A stretch of 15,584 bases of DNA from a bacterium. Its GTDB lineage: Bacteria > Bacillota_I > Bacilli_A > RF39 > UBA660. This document shows, piece by piece, positions 13,616 through 15,584 of the stretch (the stretch's first letter is position 1; each line of letters opens with the position of its first letter). The DNA is taken from NCBI GenBank assembly GCA_004563275.1, contig SFSZ01000018.1, positions 1-15,584 on the forward strand. The letters are read 5' to 3'. A program made the position numbers and the translations under genes. The notes under the pieces were generated by a model. That model was given only the letters and a program-made list of their open reading frames with translations. It was not told the DNA's origin and searched no databases.

Positions 13616-14307
13616 TTTACCTCCATGTAATCTCCACTATCCAAATGTAAAATACCTTTCTTATTATTTAAACTAGCATATATTTTAAAATAATACTTCA
13701 TATTATCTAACTTATCTAAATTAATATAAACAATATTACCATCATTCATTCTAAACATAAATCTAGTTTCATCTAAAATACTACCTGTACCAGATTTATC
13801 AGGAGAATACTCAATTTCACTAATAGAACTTATTATACCATAATCAAGATTACCCATACCACTTAAAAATTTCTTTAAAACATCCTCTTTTGTATAATTA
13901 ACTAAAGAAGGAATCCCTACAATATTAGAATCATTATCTATCTGACTACCATCACTTAATAATATCTTATTATTATCATCATAAACACAAATAGCTTTTT
14001 TTTCTTTTATCTTAATTTTTAACTGAAATAATAAATTTCTTTTAATACTAACATCTTCTACTAAAGGTAAAGATTTAATTTTCTTTTTTAATTTACTATT
14101 TCTTAAACTTGAATAAGCAGGATAATTTTTTAATCCTGCTACTTCTATAACATCTGCATCATTTATATAAGTAGTCCCACTAATTATAATATTTCTTACT
14201 GGCTCACTTAAAACATAATATACACCATATCCTACTAAATAGAAAAATAGTATAAAAACAAATAATTTTCTAACATTTAATTTTTTCTTTCGCTTTTTTT
14301 GAGCCAT
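13612..14307 (-). CDS. ftsQ: Cell division protein FtsQ/DivIB
   Basis: FtsQ (DivIB in Bacillus) is a single-pass divisome protein that links FtsL/DivIC to septal peptidoglycan synthesis. The 231-aa protein has a very basic cytoplasmic start (MAQKKRKKKLNVRK), one membrane helix at about residues 14-34 and an extracytoplasmic POTRA domain at about 36-105 (NIIISGTTYINDADVIEVAG...). A beta domain with KEKKAICVYDDNNKILLSDG follows. AGGTGA precedes the ATG. It lies 15 nt after murG, a common dcw-cluster order, and overlaps queH by ATGA. Sequence similarity in this family is low, so the call rests on architecture and position. Confidence 0.92.
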   Translation of the reverse strand: MAQKKRKKKLNVRKLFVFILFFYLVGYGVYYVLSEPVRNIIISGTTYINDADVIEVAGLKNYPAYSSLRNSKLKKKIKSLPLVEDVSIKRNLLFQLKIKIKEKKAICVYDDNNKILLSDGSQIDNDSNIVGIPSLVNYTKEDVLKKFLSGMGNLDYGIISSISEIEYSPDKSGTGSILDETRFMFRMNDGNIVYINLDKLDNMKYYFKIYASLNNKKGILHLDSGDYMEVK

Positions 14308-14322
14308 AATTATTCACCTAAT

Positions 14323-15402
14323 TTATTCTTTAATTAAATTTTTAAGAAGTTCATAAATAATTGTACTACTATTATCTGTACTCATAAACTTCAAATTATC
14401 TTGCATACTTTTATATAATTTATCGTTATTTAAAATATTATCTACTTTTGTTTTTAATAAATCACTTGTTAAATCTTTTTCTTCAATCATTTCCCCAGCC
14501 CCAGCATTTTTAATACTTAAAGCATTATAATATTGATGATTATTTGCTACATAAGGACTTGGAATAAATATACTTGGTATTCTAAGCGCTGTAATTTCTG
14601 AAGTTATACTAGCTCCTGCTCTAGTAATAACTAAATCAACATCTTTAAGTAAAGCACTTAAATTATCAACATAAGGTACTACTTTTACATTATCACTAAA
14701 TTTATTTTTACTAAAACTTTCATAATAATCTTTACCTGTAATATATAAAACTTCATAATCTTTAGAAGAAACACTACTTAAATAATCTTTCATCTTCTCA
14801 TTAATAATACTTGATCCTAAAGAACCTTGTACTATTAAAACACATTTTTTATCTTTACTTAATCCATACTTAGTTTTAGGCATCTTTTTAATATTAATCG
14901 CATTTTCACTACAAGGATTACCAGTTAATCTAACTTTTTTAACATCAAAATATTTCATTGAATCCTTAAAAGATACTCCAATTAAATCAACTTTTTTAGC
15001 TAACACTTTATTGCTTTTACCAGGAATACTATTTTGTTCATGAATAAAAGTTTTAACACCTAACTTTTTAGCAGCCATAATAACTGGAAAAGTAACATAA
15101 CCACCTACTCCAATTACTACATCAGGTTTAAATTCTTTAATAAGAGTTAAACATCTTTTATAAGCTTTATAAATTAAACCAAGATTTTTAAAGTCTCTTT
15201 TAATCATTGTTTTACTAAAACCATATATTTCAATAGCTTCATAGCGATATCCACACTTAGGTACAATATCCTTTTCCATTCTATTGTGAGTTCCAATATA
15301 TAAAAACTCACTATTAGGTTCTTTTTCTTTAATTTTATTTATAATTGCTAATGCTGGATAAATATGACCACCAGTTCCACCAGCAGTTATAATAACACGC
15401 AT
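14323..15402 (-). CDS. murG: UDP-GlcNAc:lipid I GlcNAc transferase MurG
   Basis: MurG makes lipid II at the inner face of the membrane by adding GlcNAc to lipid I, the last cytoplasmic step of peptidoglycan synthesis. The 359-aa protein has the N-terminal GGTGGH loop (8-13), GVGGYVTFP and the HEQNSIPGKSNK block. The C-terminal donor-site motifs include TRAGASITSEI and IPSPYVANNHQYYNA. Length is the family norm (about 355-365 aa). AGGTGG precedes the ATG. It is the first gene of the six-gene operon. An IS3-family end lies about 83 bp upstream of the start, so the genes normally preceding murG are not adjacent. Confidence 0.97.
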   Translation of the reverse strand: MRVIITAGGTGGHIYPALAIINKIKEKEPNSEFLYIGTHNRMEKDIVPKCGYRYEAIEIYGFSKTMIKRDFKNLGLIYKAYKRCLTLIKEFKPDVVIGVGGYVTFPVIMAAKKLGVKTFIHEQNSIPGKSNKVLAKKVDLIGVSFKDSMKYFDVKKVRLTGNPCSENAINIKKMPKTKYGLSKDKKCVLIVQGSLGSSIINEKMKDYLSSVSSKDYEVLYITGKDYYESFSKNKFSDNVKVVPYVDNLSALLKDVDLVITRAGASITSEITALRIPSIFIPSPYVANNHQYYNALSIKNAGAGEMIEEKDLTSDLLKTKVDNILNNDKLYKSMQDNLKFMSTDNSSTIIYELLKNLIKE

Positions 15403-15421
15403 CTATACCACCTCTATTAAT

Positions 15422-15462
15422 ATTATATAATAAATAAAAGGATTTTTTAATATATTTGTCAA
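15422..15462 (-). promoter_or_regulatory. Promoter region of the murG operon
   Basis: Two readings are possible on the minus strand. One pairs TTGACA (15457-15462), a 17-bp spacer and TTTTAT (15434-15439). The other uses TATAAT (15422-15427) with a weak TTAAAA 17 bp upstream. Both start just upstream of the AGGTGG ribosome site. Only mapping of the 5' end can decide. The region lies between the insertion-sequence end and murG. Confidence 0.55.
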
Positions 15463-15485
15463 TAAAAAAATAAAATAGCTTTAAA

Positions 15486-15584
15486 TGAAGTTGTCAACGA
15501 AAAGTAGACACTAAAAAAATATTTATTTAAAACCTAGTTGGGTTCTATACTCAACTGGGTTTTTATATTGTAATGCAAAACTTG
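15486..15584 (-). mobile_element. Partial IS3-family insertion sequence (one end only)
   Basis: The end carries a terminal repeat (15486-15510) beginning TGAAGTTGTCAACG and continuing AAAAGTAGACA, the TG...GACA layout of IS150-type ends. Just inside lies the C-terminus of a transposase on the minus strand. The rest of the element is beyond the window edge. It is inserted upstream of murG with its transposase in the same orientation. The repeat contains TTGACA (15492-15497) facing outward toward murG. Confidence 0.75.
15523..15584 (-). CDS. IS3-family transposase (OrfB-like), C-terminal fragment
   Basis: The open frame enters from the right edge and ends with YKNPVEYRTQLGFK and a TAA stop at 15523-15525. 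The pattern Y-x-(N/T/S)-P-V-E-Y-R near the C-terminus is characteristic of the rve-type DDE integrase OrfB of IS3-family elements, just after the catalytic core. Only 20 codons are visible, so catalytic residues and integrity cannot be judged. The stop lies 13 bp from the terminal repeat, the usual layout. A hairpin-forming pair (CCTAGTTG/CAACTGGG) lies within this coding end. Confidence 0.75.
   Translation of the reverse strand, partial: SFALQYKNPVEYRTQLGFK

Noticed and set aside
4594..14307. Use of TGA as tryptophan (mycoplasma code)
   Set aside because: TGA ends the polymerase, DHH-protein and ftsQ genes at the expected family ends, and tryptophan is encoded by TGG.

Overview
The window is very AT-rich chromosomal DNA from a low-GC Gram-positive bacterium, most likely an uncultured gut-type member of the Bacilli (RF39 or Erysipelotrichia-like). 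The main reasons are a T-box leader, strong AGGAGG/AGGTGA ribosome binding sites, consensus sigma-A promoters, a murG-ftsQ cell-division cluster, YlxM/FtsY, an alpha2-type glycyl-tRNA synthetase and an UvrX/YolD pair. TGA is an ordinary stop codon here (it ends the polymerase, DHH-protein and ftsQ genes), so this is not a code-4 mycoplasma. The genus assignment is inference.

Layout, left to right. Positions 1-171 hold a hairpin and what looks like the terminal inverted repeat of an IS3/IS150-type element lying off the left edge. Positions 172-2195 (minus strand) are an aminoacylation operon: promoter, compact T-box, LOG-family gene, glyS. Next comes priA (minus), with its own terminator and promoter. 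Its promoter abuts a divergent one for a Y-family polymerase (UvrX/DinB-like), a YolD-like protein and an unknown 218-aa protein. A near-consensus LexA/DinR-like palindrome sits inside the polymerase promoter, so this may be an SOS cassette. Then follow tRNA-Ala(UGC) with promoter and terminator, a frameshifted antitoxin remnant, and an AAA/DUF4143 ATPase (minus) whose promoter is overlapped by a 33-bp tandem repeat.

Positions 8740-11321 (plus) carry an F420-0:L-glutamate ligase-fold protein, a family II pyrophosphatase-like DHH protein and a four-helix membrane protein. A bidirectional terminator separates these from a tightly overlapping minus-strand operon that reads murG, ftsQ/divIB, queH, an orphan type IV prepilin, ftsY and ylxM. 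Just upstream of murG the window ends in the C-terminus and terminal repeat of an IS3-family transposase, oriented so that an outward -35 element faces murG.

Most of the window is ordinary housekeeping DNA. I see no complete, clearly new system. The items most worth a second look are the very short T-box leader driving LOG-glyS, the putative LexA-controlled polymerase/YolD/unknown cassette, the repeats over the ATPase promoter, the F420-ligase homologue in a lineage not known for F420, and the insertion-sequence end next to murG.
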